Part shown: positions 38,810 through 46,748 of the stretch, one piece after another
Layout: the number at the start of each line of letters is the position of its first letter
Position numbering within the stretch: position 1 is the stretch's first letter
DNA from: Gordonia hirsuta DSM 44140 = NBRC 16056
Lineage (GTDB): Bacteria; Actinomycetota; Actinomycetes; Mycobacteriales; Mycobacteriaceae
Length of the DNA: 64,000 nucleotides
Assembly: GCF_000333015.1 (NCBI RefSeq)
Contig: NZ_BANT01000016.1
Coordinates: 1-64,000 of the forward strand
Direction: 5' to 3'
The notes under the pieces: generated by a model
What the model was told of the DNA's origin: nothing
Database searches by the model: none
Seen by the model: the letters and a program-made list of their open reading frames with translations, nothing else
Position numbers and translations under genes: made by a program

Positions 38810-39535
38810 CTACGACCCGGTGTTCAGCAGCGTCCCGAGAACGTCGAGCACCACCGAGCCGTTCGACATCGAGCCGTTGCCACTGTGCGAGCTGTTGCCC
38901 CCGTGCGAACCGTGACCCCCGTGCGAACCGTGACCGCCGGGCGTCTTACATCCGGTCACGACCAGTGATTTCGGCAGGACGCGGTCCTTTTCTGAGGTGC
39001 CATTGCCGATGCGGTACCAGATGGTGTAGGTGCCCTCGGCGCTCGGCGGCGGGGCCACCGGATTCTCCGCCGCCGCGACATCGATCGTGGCGGTGCTGAC
39101 CTTGCCGTCCGGTTGCGCGGTCGACGACAACTTCACGCTGCCACCCGGTGTGTAGCGAGCCACGCCCTCGCCGACCTCCGAGTGCAGCGGTGGATTGCCG
39201 ATCCAGCGCGCGAACGCCCACTTGGTGCCGGTACTGCCGACCACCCGCCACGGCAGCTCGTAGGGCGGCGGAGCCTCCGGCGGTGTGCCGCCGTCCTCTC
39301 CGAGGCCTTCGGAGGCGAACCACCAGTCCGGCTGGTAGTAGGTCGAATTCGTGTAGTTGGTGAGCGTGAATTCGGCGCGGCAGTCACCGAGCGCCTGGCC
39401 CACGAGCTCGGTGCCGGTGCCGGCGGCAGCGGCAGGGCCGGCGACCAGTGCGGCCGCCAGCATTCCGGCGGCGCCCAGCACCGCGGTACTCACCCGCCCG
39501 ACTCTCGGTGTCCTTCTCTGCAGTGTCCGTGGCAT
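38810..39535 (-). CDS. Secreted protein of unknown function with Gly/His/Ser-rich tail
   Basis: 241 residues. The Sec signal peptide has a basic start and the hydrophobic core AVLGAAGMLAAALVAGPAAAAG, with likely cleavage after AAA near residue 38. The mature part (to about residue 190) is rich in Trp, Tyr, Thr and Gly, contains CRAEFTLTNYTNST and ends with VVTGCKTPG; the two cysteines could form a disulfide. The C-terminal 50 residues are a low-complexity GGHGSHGGHGSHGG and NSSHSGNGSMSNGS run, encoded by an 18-bp tandem repeat. The histidines could bind metal. I do not recognise the family; the beta-rich, tail-bearing layout suggests a cell-envelope protein. Confidence 0.75.
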   Translation of the reverse strand: MPRTLQRRTPRVGRVSTAVLGAAGMLAAALVAGPAAAAGTGTELVGQALGDCRAEFTLTNYTNSTYYQPDWWFASEGLGEDGGTPPEAPPPYELPWRVVGSTGTKWAFARWIGNPPLHSEVGEGVARYTPGGSVKLSSTAQPDGKVSTATIDVAAAENPVAPPPSAEGTYTIWYRIGNGTSEKDRVLPKSLVVTGCKTPGGHGSHGGHGSHGGNSSHSGNGSMSNGSVVLDVLGTLLNTGS

Positions 39536-39641
39536 TCGGTGTCCTTCCCCAGGACGCGGCCGGATCCGGATGATCAGACGCTGCGTCTGGATGCGACGCT
39601 AGGGTCTGATGTGACGCACCAACTCTGCTGTGGCCGAGTCG

Positions 39642-40580
39642 TCACCGAGCCGAGACGGCACCGATCACCGCGACCACGGCACTGGCCAGTTGCACGCGCC
39701 GGGACAGACGCACCGCCGCCCGCAGGTCCGCCGCCAGCGGCGCAGGGCCGCTGCCCAGGACCGGGCGATCCTCGGAGCCGTGGGAGTACACCGTGGTTCC
39801 CCCCAGCGAGATGCCCAGCGCCCCGGCGAAGGCGGCTTCCACCACCCCGGCGTTGGGACTGGGGTGCCGGTGCGCGTCGGCGCGGACGGCCCGGGCTGCC
39901 CGGAGTGGATGGCCGCTGAGGACCGCGGCCAGCAGCGCGGTGAGGCGGGCGGGCACCAGATTGGCGACGTCGTCGGTGCGGGCAGCGGCCCAGCCGAAGT
40001 TCGCGTACTTGCTCGACCGATAGCCGATCATCGCATCGAGGGTGTTCACCGCCCGGTATCCCAGCAGCCCCGGGGCACCGGCCAGCGCACCCCAGCACAG
40101 CGGTGCCACCGTGGCGTCCGAGGTGTTCTCGGCGATCGATTCGACAGCGGCGCGGCAGATCCCGGCCTCGTCGAGCAGGCTCGGATCGCGGCCGACCAGG
40201 CTCGGCAGCAACGCCCGCGCACCCTCCAGGTCACCGGAGTCGAGCGCCGACGCGATCTCCTCGCCGATCCGGCCCAGCGTGGTGCCGCCGAGCGCCGAGA
40301 ACGTCGCCCCGGCCACCCCGGCCGGCCCCAGTCGCCCGGCGAAGCCCCCGACCGCGGCCGCCGCACCCACCCAGAATGCGGTGAACGCCGCCCCCACGGC
40401 CCGCGAATCGCGATAGGTCCACTGCTGGGATGCCGCCACCGCCGATCCGAAGAGCGCAACCGGATGGCCGCGCTGCGGATCGGCGAACACCAGATCGGCG
40501 GCCGTCCCCGCCGCCATCCCGATCGCCGTCGCCGTCCCTGCCTGCACGACGACGATGGTATCGGCGCCGGCGACTACCAT
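39642..40580 (-). CDS. cobD: Adenosylcobinamide-phosphate synthase (CobD/CbiB)
   Basis: 312 residues, a membrane enzyme that attaches the aminopropanol arm to cobyric acid. CbiB landmarks are ADLVFADPQRGHPVALFG near the N-terminus, CRAAVESIAENTSDATVAPLCWGAL in the middle, NTLDAMIGYRSSKYANFGWAAAR with the conserved Asp, and DAHRHPSPNAGVVEAAFAGALG. Several hydrophobic stretches fit the multi-span topology. I chose the ATG at 40580 (MVVAGADTIVVV), next to the divergent methyltransferase-like gene. It completes the route together with cobC and cobU-cobT-cobS elsewhere in the window. Confidence 0.92.
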   Translation of the reverse strand: MVVAGADTIVVVQAGTATAIGMAAGTAADLVFADPQRGHPVALFGSAVAASQQWTYRDSRAVGAAFTAFWVGAAAAVGGFAGRLGPAGVAGATFSALGGTTLGRIGEEIASALDSGDLEGARALLPSLVGRDPSLLDEAGICRAAVESIAENTSDATVAPLCWGALAGAPGLLGYRAVNTLDAMIGYRSSKYANFGWAAARTDDVANLVPARLTALLAAVLSGHPLRAARAVRADAHRHPSPNAGVVEAAFAGALGISLGGTTVYSHGSEDRPVLGSGPAPLAADLRAAVRLSRRVQLASAVVAVIGAVSAR

Positions 40581-40587
40581 CGATGCG

Positions 40588-41397
40588 ATGGCCACCTCAC
40601 CGCGACCGGAAGCCGGAGTCTTCCAGATCTCCACCGGCACAGCAGAACTGGCCGACGACGGCGTCGGCGGCTGGCTCTTGACGATCAACGGGGCCCAGAG
40701 CAGCCACGTCGACCCGTTCGATCCGGCCAACCTCGAATTCGAGTACATGCGGCAGATGACGGCCGCCCTAGACGATGCTCATCCCGACCGCACCGCGCCG
40801 CTGCGCATGCTGCATCTGGGTGCGGCCGCCTGCGCACTGCCGCGGTCGCTGGCCCACCGCTATCCGCAGTCGCGGCACGTGGCCGTGGAGATCGACGCCG
40901 AACTGGCCCGCCTGGCGCGCGACTGGTTCGATCTGCCGCGCGCACCGCGGCTGCGGATCCGGGTCGGCGATGCCCGCGAGGTGGTCGAGGCCCTCACCGA
41001 GGGCACCCGCGATGTGGTGATCCGCGACGTCTTCGCCGAGTCGGTGACCCCAGCGCACCTCAAGACCGTCGAGTTCACCCGCGCGGTGCGCCGCCTCCTG
41101 GCCCCCGGGGGGCTGTATCTGGCCAACTGCGGCGACCGGCGGGATCTTCAATCGGTGCGGCGCGAGGTCGCCACCATCGCCGAAGCGTTCTCCAACATCG
41201 AGCTGATCGCCGATCCGTCGATGTTCAAGGGGCGGCGCAGCGGCAACATCGTCGTCGTCGCCGGGGACGGGCCCCTACCGGACTCGCCGGCGCTGGAGCG
41301 GATCCTGCGCAGCGATCCCGAGCCGGCGCGGCTGCTGACCGGCGGTGCGGCGATCGACTTCGCCCGCCGCGCGCCTGCGTTCTGGGATCAGGCCTGA
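40588..41397 (+). CDS. Spermidine-synthase-like class I methyltransferase-fold protein
   Basis: 269 residues from the ATG at 40588 (MATSPRPEAG); an upstream ATG at 40555 is possible. The Rossmann-type SAM fold is shown by MLHLGAAACALPRSLA (glycine-rich motif I, lacking the usual DxGxG), VAVEIDAELARLARDWF (acidic end of strand 2) and IRVGDAREVVE. The C-terminal LLAPGGLYLANCGD is a typical strand-5 motif. The family is annotated as polyamine aminopropyltransferase-like, but the spermidine synthase substrate residues are not evident, so the real substrate is unknown. It is divergent from cobD and its end overlaps the convergent gene by 123 bases. Confidence 0.75.
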   Translation: MATSPRPEAGVFQISTGTAELADDGVGGWLLTINGAQSSHVDPFDPANLEFEYMRQMTAALDDAHPDRTAPLRMLHLGAAACALPRSLAHRYPQSRHVAVEIDAELARLARDWFDLPRAPRLRIRVGDAREVVEALTEGTRDVVIRDVFAESVTPAHLKTVEFTRAVRRLLAPGGLYLANCGDRRDLQSVRREVATIAEAFSNIELIADPSMFKGRRSGNIVVVAGDGPLPDSPALERILRSDPEPARLLTGGAAIDFARRAPAFWDQA

Positions 41398-41922
41398 TCG
41401 CCGGGCCCGGTCAGCCGGCTCCGGCGCATCCGGCCCCAGGCCGTAGCGGGCGAAGACCTCGCGGTTGGCCTCCAGGAAAGCCGGACCGAAATAGTACTCG
41501 GCCAGCAACGTCTCGTCCCAGACCCCCAGGAACGCCGCGGCGATGAACAGCGCTTCGATGGTGGCCAGCCCCCCGTCGGGGTCCAGATCCACCTTGTTCT
41601 TGCGCGGGTAGGCCGTCACGAAACCCGGCGGGATGGCGGCCGGCTGTGGCAGCGGCCGGCCGATGCAGCTCAGAAAGCCGTCGAGCTGTTTCCAGATGCA
41701 GTCGATCGCCGAGAGCCTGCCCACGGGGCCGGCCGCGATCAGGCGCGGTCCCAGCGTGGCCAGCGATTCGCCGTCCGGGTGCAGCAGCAGGTCACCGGTC
41801 AGCGGCTCCACCGGTGCGCCGCGGCGTACCCGCCGGATCTCGAAGTCGTCCCGGTAGGCCAGCGGCAGAATGGTGCACTTCTGCACCCGCTCGGTGCGGT
41901 CGACCACTACCTCGAACTGCAT
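41275..41922 (-). CDS. Possible Tsr3/DTW-superfamily protein of unknown function
   Basis: 215 residues. The stretch LSAIDCIWKQLDGFLS (about residues 90-105) and the following PPGFVTAYPRKNKVDLDPDGGLATIEALFIAAAFLG resemble the core of Tsr3/DUF367-type aminocarboxypropyltransferases, where an IDCSW motif is followed by LVAANPVNYG and STAEALAAALYI. The catalytic assignment is only suggestive. The C-terminal 45 residues are Arg-rich and read antisense to the end of the methyltransferase-like gene, so the real protein may stop functionally earlier. A gggagaag ribosome site precedes the ATG at 41922. I cannot name its RNA substrate, if any. Confidence 0.45.
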   Translation of the reverse strand: MQFEVVVDRTERVQKCTILPLAYRDDFEIRRVRRGAPVEPLTGDLLLHPDGESLATLGPRLIAAGPVGRLSAIDCIWKQLDGFLSCIGRPLPQPAAIPPGFVTAYPRKNKVDLDPDGGLATIEALFIAAAFLGVWDETLLAEYYFGPAFLEANREVFARYGLGPDAPEPADRARRSGLIPERRRAAGEVDRRTAGQQPRRLGIAAQDPLQRRRVR

Positions 41923-41957
41923 GCTTCTCCCTCTATCCCGACCGACCAGACGCCGGA

Positions 41958-42824
41958 TCAGTATCCGAAACCGTTGGTGCAGCGGGGCTCTCCGGTGGTG
42001 CCGGCCAGAGTATGGACGACGGTGCCGGCCACCCAGCTGTCGTACGGCAGCCCGATGTGGCCGACCCGGTCACCCGGGCACTGCTGCTGCACCACCACAT
42101 TGCGCACATTGGGCCGGGCCGGCAGGTAACCGTTGGTGTACGGTGCGGCGACCTCGTCGTACCGGGTCATCACCATCAGGTAGTCGATCCCCGGGTGCAG
42201 CGGCCCCCAGTCGTTGACACCGGGCCCGCGGGCGGGCAGGCGGTCGGCGATCGACCCGACCGTGGACACCCCCTTGTTCGACGGTCCCAGCCCGATTAGA
42301 TGCCGGATCTGGGCAGCCCGTCCGGGCAGCTGGCTCAGCAGCTGCGCCACCGCGCTGCCCTGGGAGAAACCGATCAGGTCGATCTGGCCGGCACCCGAGG
42401 ACGCCAGGACCCGGTCGACGAAGGCCGCGACCTGCCGGGCCGACTTCTCCCGCTGTCCCAGTCCCCCGACCTGACCGCTCCAGCTGGTCTGTCCGTAGGT
42501 GAGACTGTGCACGCAGTAGCCGGCATTGGCCAGCGTCGGCGCCAGGTACTGCCACGCCGACATCTGGTTCTGCGCGGTTCCGTGCAGCAGCACCACCGGC
42601 GGCTGCTCGCTACGGCAGCCGGGCACATTGGCGCCCGGCGGCACCGTCTCGGCCGGCTGCAGGTCTCCGGTCACCGTGGCGACGGCAGCATCGATGACCA
42701 CCGGATACGGCGGGGCGGCCGCCGCCGAACCGGCGCCGGCCCCGAGGGCTGCGACCAGCATGGCCGCCGTGGCGGTGAGGGCGATGAACCCGGGGCGGAC
42801 GCAGCGAGCAGGGCGGACGATCAT
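41958..42824 (-). CDS. Secreted triacylglycerol lipase/esterase (EstA/LipB-type alpha/beta hydrolase)
   Basis: 288 residues with a signal peptide (ALTATAAMLVAALGAGAGSAAAA; cleavage near residue 37). The catalytic triad is visible: nucleophile Ser in LIGFSQGSAVAQL (about residue 155), acid in TRYDEVAAPYTNG, and His in VGHIGLPYD. The oxyanion strand is VVLLHGTAQNQ. The family acts on lipids or esters outside the cell. Four cysteines (GCRSEQ, GYCVH, QQCPGD, PRCTNG) could form disulfides. It starts 133-134 bases into an otherwise short gap before the dehydrogenase gene and is probably expressed alone. Confidence 0.85.
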   Translation of the reverse strand: MIVRPARCVRPGFIALTATAAMLVAALGAGAGSAAAAPPYPVVIDAAVATVTGDLQPAETVPPGANVPGCRSEQPPVVLLHGTAQNQMSAWQYLAPTLANAGYCVHSLTYGQTSWSGQVGGLGQREKSARQVAAFVDRVLASSGAGQIDLIGFSQGSAVAQLLSQLPGRAAQIRHLIGLGPSNKGVSTVGSIADRLPARGPGVNDWGPLHPGIDYLMVMTRYDEVAAPYTNGYLPARPNVRNVVVQQQCPGDRVGHIGLPYDSWVAGTVVHTLAGTTGEPRCTNGFGY

Positions 42825-42868
42825 GCGCCGATTATCCCCCGAACGGGGCCGCCGCCGAAAGCCCGGAG

Positions 42869-44338
42869 TCAGAGGCCGATGTACTTGAGGTTCAGGTACT
42901 CGTCGATCCCCTCGACACCGCCCTCCACTCCGAGTCCGGACTGCCGGATCCCGCCGAACGGTGCCGCCGCATCGGAGATCACGCCGCGATTGACTCCCAC
43001 CAGCCCGAACTCCAGGGCCTGCGCGACGCGCCGGGCCCGGTCCAGGTCCCGGGTGTAGAAGTACGAGGCCAGCCCGTTGGGCGTGTCGTTAGCCAGCGCC
43101 AGCACCTGCTCTTCGGTGTCGAACTCGGAGATCACCACCACCGGGCCGAAGATCTCCTCGTGGACGATCTCGCAGTCGGCCGGCACCTGAGTCAGCAGCG
43201 TCGGCGGATAGAAGTATCCGGGGCCGGGCAGGGGCTCGCCGCCGGCATGCAGCCTCGCTCCGGCGGCCACGGCATCGTTCACCAGTCCCGCGATCTTCTC
43301 CAGCTGGCCGGCGTTGACGATCGCGCCCAGATCGATGCCGTCGTCGTATCCGGGCCCCACCCTCATAGCTTCGAGCCGGGCGGTGAAGCGGGCGGTGAAC
43401 TCGGCGGCGATGCCGCGCTGGACGTAGAAGCGGTTGGCCGCGGTGCACGCCTCCCCGCCGTTGCGCATCTTCGCCGCCATCGCCCCGTCGACGGCCGCCT
43501 CCAGGTCGGCGTCGTCGAACACGATGAACGGCGCGTTGCCGCCCAGTTCCATCGAGGTGCGCAGCACCTGATCGGCGGACTGGCGGATCAGGATCTTGCC
43601 CACACCGGTGGAGCCGGTGAACGAGACCTTGCGCAGACGGTCGTCGGACATCAACGCCGACGACACCTCCGACGACGACGTGGTCGGCAGGACCGACAGC
43701 ACCCCCGGCGGCAGTCCGACGTCGGCGAAGACCTGCGCCAGCAGCAGCATGGTCAGCGGCGTCTCGCTGGCGGGTTTGACCAGCATGGTGCAGCCGGCGG
43801 CCAGGGCCGGGCCGATCTTGCGGGTACCCATCGCCAGCGGAAAGTTCCACGGGGTGATCGCCAGCGCGGTACCCACCGGCTGCTTGATCACCAGGATCTC
43901 GCCGTTGCCGGCCGGTGCGGCCGAGGTGCGCCCGATGACGCGCACCGCCTCCTCGGCGAACCAGCGCAGGAACTCGGCGCCGTAGGTCACCTCGCCGCGA
44001 CTCTCCGGCTCGATCTTGCCCATCTCCAGCGTCATCAGATGCGCGAACTCATCGGCCCGGGCGGTCACCGCCTCGAAGGCTGCGCGCAGGATCTCGCCGC
44101 GCTCGCGCGGGGCGGTGCCCGCCCATCCCGCCGCGGCGCCGGCGGCCGTGTCCAGGGCGCGGAGCGCATCCTCGACGCCGGCGTCGGCCACCTGGGCCAG
44201 CGGGCGTGCGGTCGCCGGATCGAGCACCGGGAAGGTCTTCCCCGACGCGGCCGGGACCGACTGATTCGAGATCCACAACCCGGTCGGCACCGGCGCCAGC
44301 AACTCCTTGGCTCCGGCGAGCAGTTCCTTCAACGACAT
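42869..44338 (-). CDS. NAD(P)-dependent succinate-semialdehyde dehydrogenase
   Basis: 489 residues of the aldehyde dehydrogenase superfamily. Catalytic Cys298 lies in NGGEACTAANRFY and the general base Glu264 in SMELGGNAP; the cofactor motif FTGSTGVGK is at residues 240-248 and the structural TPWNFPLAM at 162-170. The Tyr-Phe-x-Pro stretch GYFYPPTLL and the ending GVEGIDEYLNLKYIGL resemble GabD-type enzymes that oxidise succinate semialdehyde to succinate. I chose the ATG at 44338 (MSLKELLAGAKELL). It is followed by the secreted lipase gene on the same strand after 44 bases. Confidence 0.88.
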   Translation of the reverse strand: MSLKELLAGAKELLAPVPTGLWISNQSVPAASGKTFPVLDPATARPLAQVADAGVEDALRALDTAAGAAAGWAGTAPRERGEILRAAFEAVTARADEFAHLMTLEMGKIEPESRGEVTYGAEFLRWFAEEAVRVIGRTSAAPAGNGEILVIKQPVGTALAITPWNFPLAMGTRKIGPALAAGCTMLVKPASETPLTMLLLAQVFADVGLPPGVLSVLPTTSSSEVSSALMSDDRLRKVSFTGSTGVGKILIRQSADQVLRTSMELGGNAPFIVFDDADLEAAVDGAMAAKMRNGGEACTAANRFYVQRGIAAEFTARFTARLEAMRVGPGYDDGIDLGAIVNAGQLEKIAGLVNDAVAAGARLHAGGEPLPGPGYFYPPTLLTQVPADCEIVHEEIFGPVVVISEFDTEEQVLALANDTPNGLASYFYTRDLDRARRVAQALEFGLVGVNRGVISDAAAPFGGIRQSGLGVEGGVEGIDEYLNLKYIGL

Positions 44339-44545
44339 CGTCGTTCCTCCCCATCTCTGGTCGCCACCGCACGGTGCGGTACGCGTGCCACCGGTCGCCG
44401 CCGCACCCGGGGCGGATCGAGGGCCTACCGTCCAACGTAGGGATCCCCTCGCCGGGGTGCACCCGAACCCCGCGATCAGCCGCCGCACCGGTGGCGGGTT
44501 TGGGACCCGTCGGCCCGGACGGTATCTTTCACTGCAGTCGACCAT

Positions 44546-44620
44546 GCGCGTATAGCTCAGCGGTAGAGCACTGGTTTTACACACCAGCGGTCGTAGGTTC
44601 GATCCCTACTGCGCGCACCA
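44546..44620 (+). tRNA. tRNA-Val, anticodon UAC
   Basis: A complete 75-base cloverleaf with genome-encoded CCA (44618-44620). The acceptor stem is gcgcgta with tgcgcgc, the anticodon stem ctggt/accag encloses the loop tttacac, whose anticodon tac decodes GUA (valine), and ggttcgatcc is the T arm. It stands alone, divergent from the dehydrogenase gene. Confidence 0.97.
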
Positions 44621-44839
44621 CCTGCCTCCTCGCGACCCGTTCGGCGGACCTGCGAGGCCTGTGACAGACCCGCAGTCAGCCGGCTCGGACAACGTCATTG
44701 CGCACCGGCGACCAGGCCCCGGCGGGCCGGAGAAGGCCTTCCCGGGCACACCCGAATCCAGGGCGCGCCGAGAAGAATCCGGGCGCTATTGCCGCATCGG
44801 GGTTAGCGTGAAATCCTCAGCCCGCCAAGGAGGTTCCCG

Positions 44840-45652
44840 ATGATCACTCGCGTTCCCCGTAAACCCGTGATCGACGCATTGCGCGAGGAGTGGTCCGTAC
44901 TGGACACGCTGGCGCACTCGCTCAGCGACGAGCAGTGGGCGGCCCCGTCGATCCTGCCCGGCTGGAGCGTGAGCGATATCTACGCCCACATCGTCGGCAC
45001 CGAATGGATGCTGACCGGCCGCGAGGTGGCCCCGACGCGCGACGTCTCCACCCTCGATCACGTGCGCAATCCGATCGGCGAGTTCAACGAGCACTGGCTC
45101 GACTTCTACCGCGCCCGCTCCCGCCAGCAGTTGATGGACGACTTCGCCAAGGTCACCACCCAGCGCCTCACCGCACTGGACGGACTGGCCGTTCAGCAGT
45201 GGGATGCCGAGACCCAGACACCGGTCGGCCCCGACAGCTACGGGCGTTTCATGCGGGTGCGGGTCTTCGACTGCTGGGCCCACGAGATCGACATCCGCGA
45301 CAGCCTCGGACTGGGCGTGCCCGACGACGTGGTGCCGGCCACCGCGGCCCGCAAGGAGATGGCCGCCTCGTTGCCGTTCATCGTCGGCAAACGCGTCGGA
45401 GCCTCCGCCGGTACCGCCGTGACCGTCGCTTTCACCGGCCTGGTCCCGCGGGCGGTGCACATCGCCGTCGAGGATCGCGCGGCACTGGTCCCGGCCCTGG
45501 ACGGTCCGGCCGATGTCACGTTGCGGGTCGACCTGGTCGACTACGCGCGCCTGATCGGGGGACGCTCGACGGCCGATCCTGCCTCGGTGCACATCGAGGG
45601 CGACCACGCGCTCGGCGAGAAGATCGTCGCGAATCTGCACTACATGATCTGA
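44840..45652 (+). CDS. Maleylpyruvate isomerase/DinB-fold mycothiol-dependent family protein
   Basis: 270 residues. The first 150 residues are a DinB-like four-helix bundle with WSVLDTLAHSLSDEQWAAPSILPGWSVSDIYAHIVGTE: the His of YAHIVG and the later CWAHEIDIRD supply metal ligands used in the family. Such proteins catalyse mycothiol-dependent isomerisations or S-transfers in Actinobacteria. The C-terminal half (from about residue 175) has an SCP2-like beta sheet. A strong aaggagg site lies before the ATG at 44840. The reaction is unknown. Confidence 0.8.
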   Translation: MITRVPRKPVIDALREEWSVLDTLAHSLSDEQWAAPSILPGWSVSDIYAHIVGTEWMLTGREVAPTRDVSTLDHVRNPIGEFNEHWLDFYRARSRQQLMDDFAKVTTQRLTALDGLAVQQWDAETQTPVGPDSYGRFMRVRVFDCWAHEIDIRDSLGLGVPDDVVPATAARKEMAASLPFIVGKRVGASAGTAVTVAFTGLVPRAVHIAVEDRAALVPALDGPADVTLRVDLVDYARLIGGRSTADPASVHIEGDHALGEKIVANLHYMI

Positions 45653-45741
45653 CCCCGAAGCGCTCGGCGATCGTTTCGTGATCGATCCGATGCCGCCCCG
45701 GCTTGAAACAGATGGGGCAGGTAGGCTGCAATGGTTCTATT

Positions 45742-46599
45742 GTGACTCCTGAGATCAAGCTGTCCTCGCGTACCCGCCGTCCGCTTCGCCATGCCGTTGC
45801 GGCGCTGGGCGTCGCCGCTCTGGCCGGTCTGGGCCTGAGCCTGGCCGCGCCGGCGGCCTACGCCGAGCCCGCCGATGCCGCCGCCGAGGCGCTCGGTGCC
45901 GTCGGTCGGCTCCTGCAGGAGGGCACGAGCAACGGCTCGGCGAATCTCCCCGGCCTCAACAGCCTCCTCGATCCCGACAATCTGCGGCCGGACGGCCCGC
46001 GGGGCGGCAACGGCACCACCTCGTGTTCGACCGTGGTCCACATCGGCGACTCCACGTCGGTCGGTATCGACGACGCGGCCACCGTCGGCGATCCCGCGGC
46101 CAGGCTCAGCGAGCAGTACCGCGCCGTGGGCGTGACCCGCACCGTCCTCAACGCCGACGGCGGCCGCTCGATCGTCGAGCGTGTCAACGGCGCGCCCAAC
46201 GCGGTTGAGGCCATCGCCTCCGAACAGGCCAAGGGCCATCGCGGCTGCTGGGTGATCGCAATGGGCGTCAACGACGCTGCCAACATCGGGGTGGGCAGCA
46301 CGGTGCACGCCGATGAGCGCATCGACCGCGTGATGGGCACGCTCGACGGCCAGCGCGTGCTGTGGCCCACCGTGTCCACCCGCAGCCCGTCGGTCAACGG
46401 TTACAGCGAGCAGAACATGACCAGCTTCAACCAGGCGCTGCGCCGCGCCACACAGCGCTACCCGAATCTGCGGGTGATGGACCTGGCCGCCCAGACCCAG
46501 CCGGGCTGGTTCACCGACGACGGGATCCACTATTCCGGCACCGGTTCGGCGGCCCGCAACCGGCTCTACGCCGCCGGTCTGGCCAGCGCCTTTCCGTAA
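45742..46599 (+). CDS. Secreted SGNH-family hydrolase
   Basis: 285 residues from the GTG at 45742 (MTPEIKLSSRTRR). A signal peptide (ALGVAALAGLGLSLAAPAAYA, cleavage near residue 38) and a Leu/Gly/Ser linker lead to one SGNH domain. Block I is HIGDSTSVG with Ser104; block III is MGVNDAAN; block V is TDDGIHYSG with Asp260 and His263. Three conserved segments (GGRS, GAPNAVEAI, VLWPTV) recur in the C-terminus of the next gene's product at about half of the positions, so the two are paralogues. It probably acts as an esterase outside the cell, perhaps removing acyl groups from wall polymers or lipids. Confidence 0.85.
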   Translation: MTPEIKLSSRTRRPLRHAVAALGVAALAGLGLSLAAPAAYAEPADAAAEALGAVGRLLQEGTSNGSANLPGLNSLLDPDNLRPDGPRGGNGTTSCSTVVHIGDSTSVGIDDAATVGDPAARLSEQYRAVGVTRTVLNADGGRSIVERVNGAPNAVEAIASEQAKGHRGCWVIAMGVNDAANIGVGSTVHADERIDRVMGTLDGQRVLWPTVSTRSPSVNGYSEQNMTSFNQALRRATQRYPNLRVMDLAAQTQPGWFTDDGIHYSGTGSAARNRLYAAGLASAFP

Positions 46600-46634
46600 G
46601 ATCTACCCCCACACCGTAGACTGATCCGGTCGCG

Positions 46635-46655
46635 GCGGTGCCCCGGGGACACCGC
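46635..46655 (+). terminator. Hairpin between the SGNH gene and the acyltransferase gene
   Basis: A gcggtgcccc/ggggacaccgc stem of about ten base pairs with one bulged A and almost no loop, 36 bases after the SGNH stop. It may separate the two transcripts even though the genes face the same way. Confidence 0.4.
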
Positions 46656-46748
46656 TGCTCAAGCTGAAAACATTCGGCGGACGAACCTCGCGGGGAGCGG
46701 GGCGTCCTACCGTGACCGGCATCGATCAGAACAGGGGGCGCGCGAAGC

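Noticed and set aside
44546-44620. tRNA gene as an integration (att) site
   Set aside because: No integrase gene and no direct repeat of the tRNA 3' end were seen nearby.
44661-44843. A 60-codon open frame between tRNA-Val and the isomerase-fold gene
   Set aside because: No ribosome site or recognisable feature; it overlaps the next gene's Shine-Dalgarno region.
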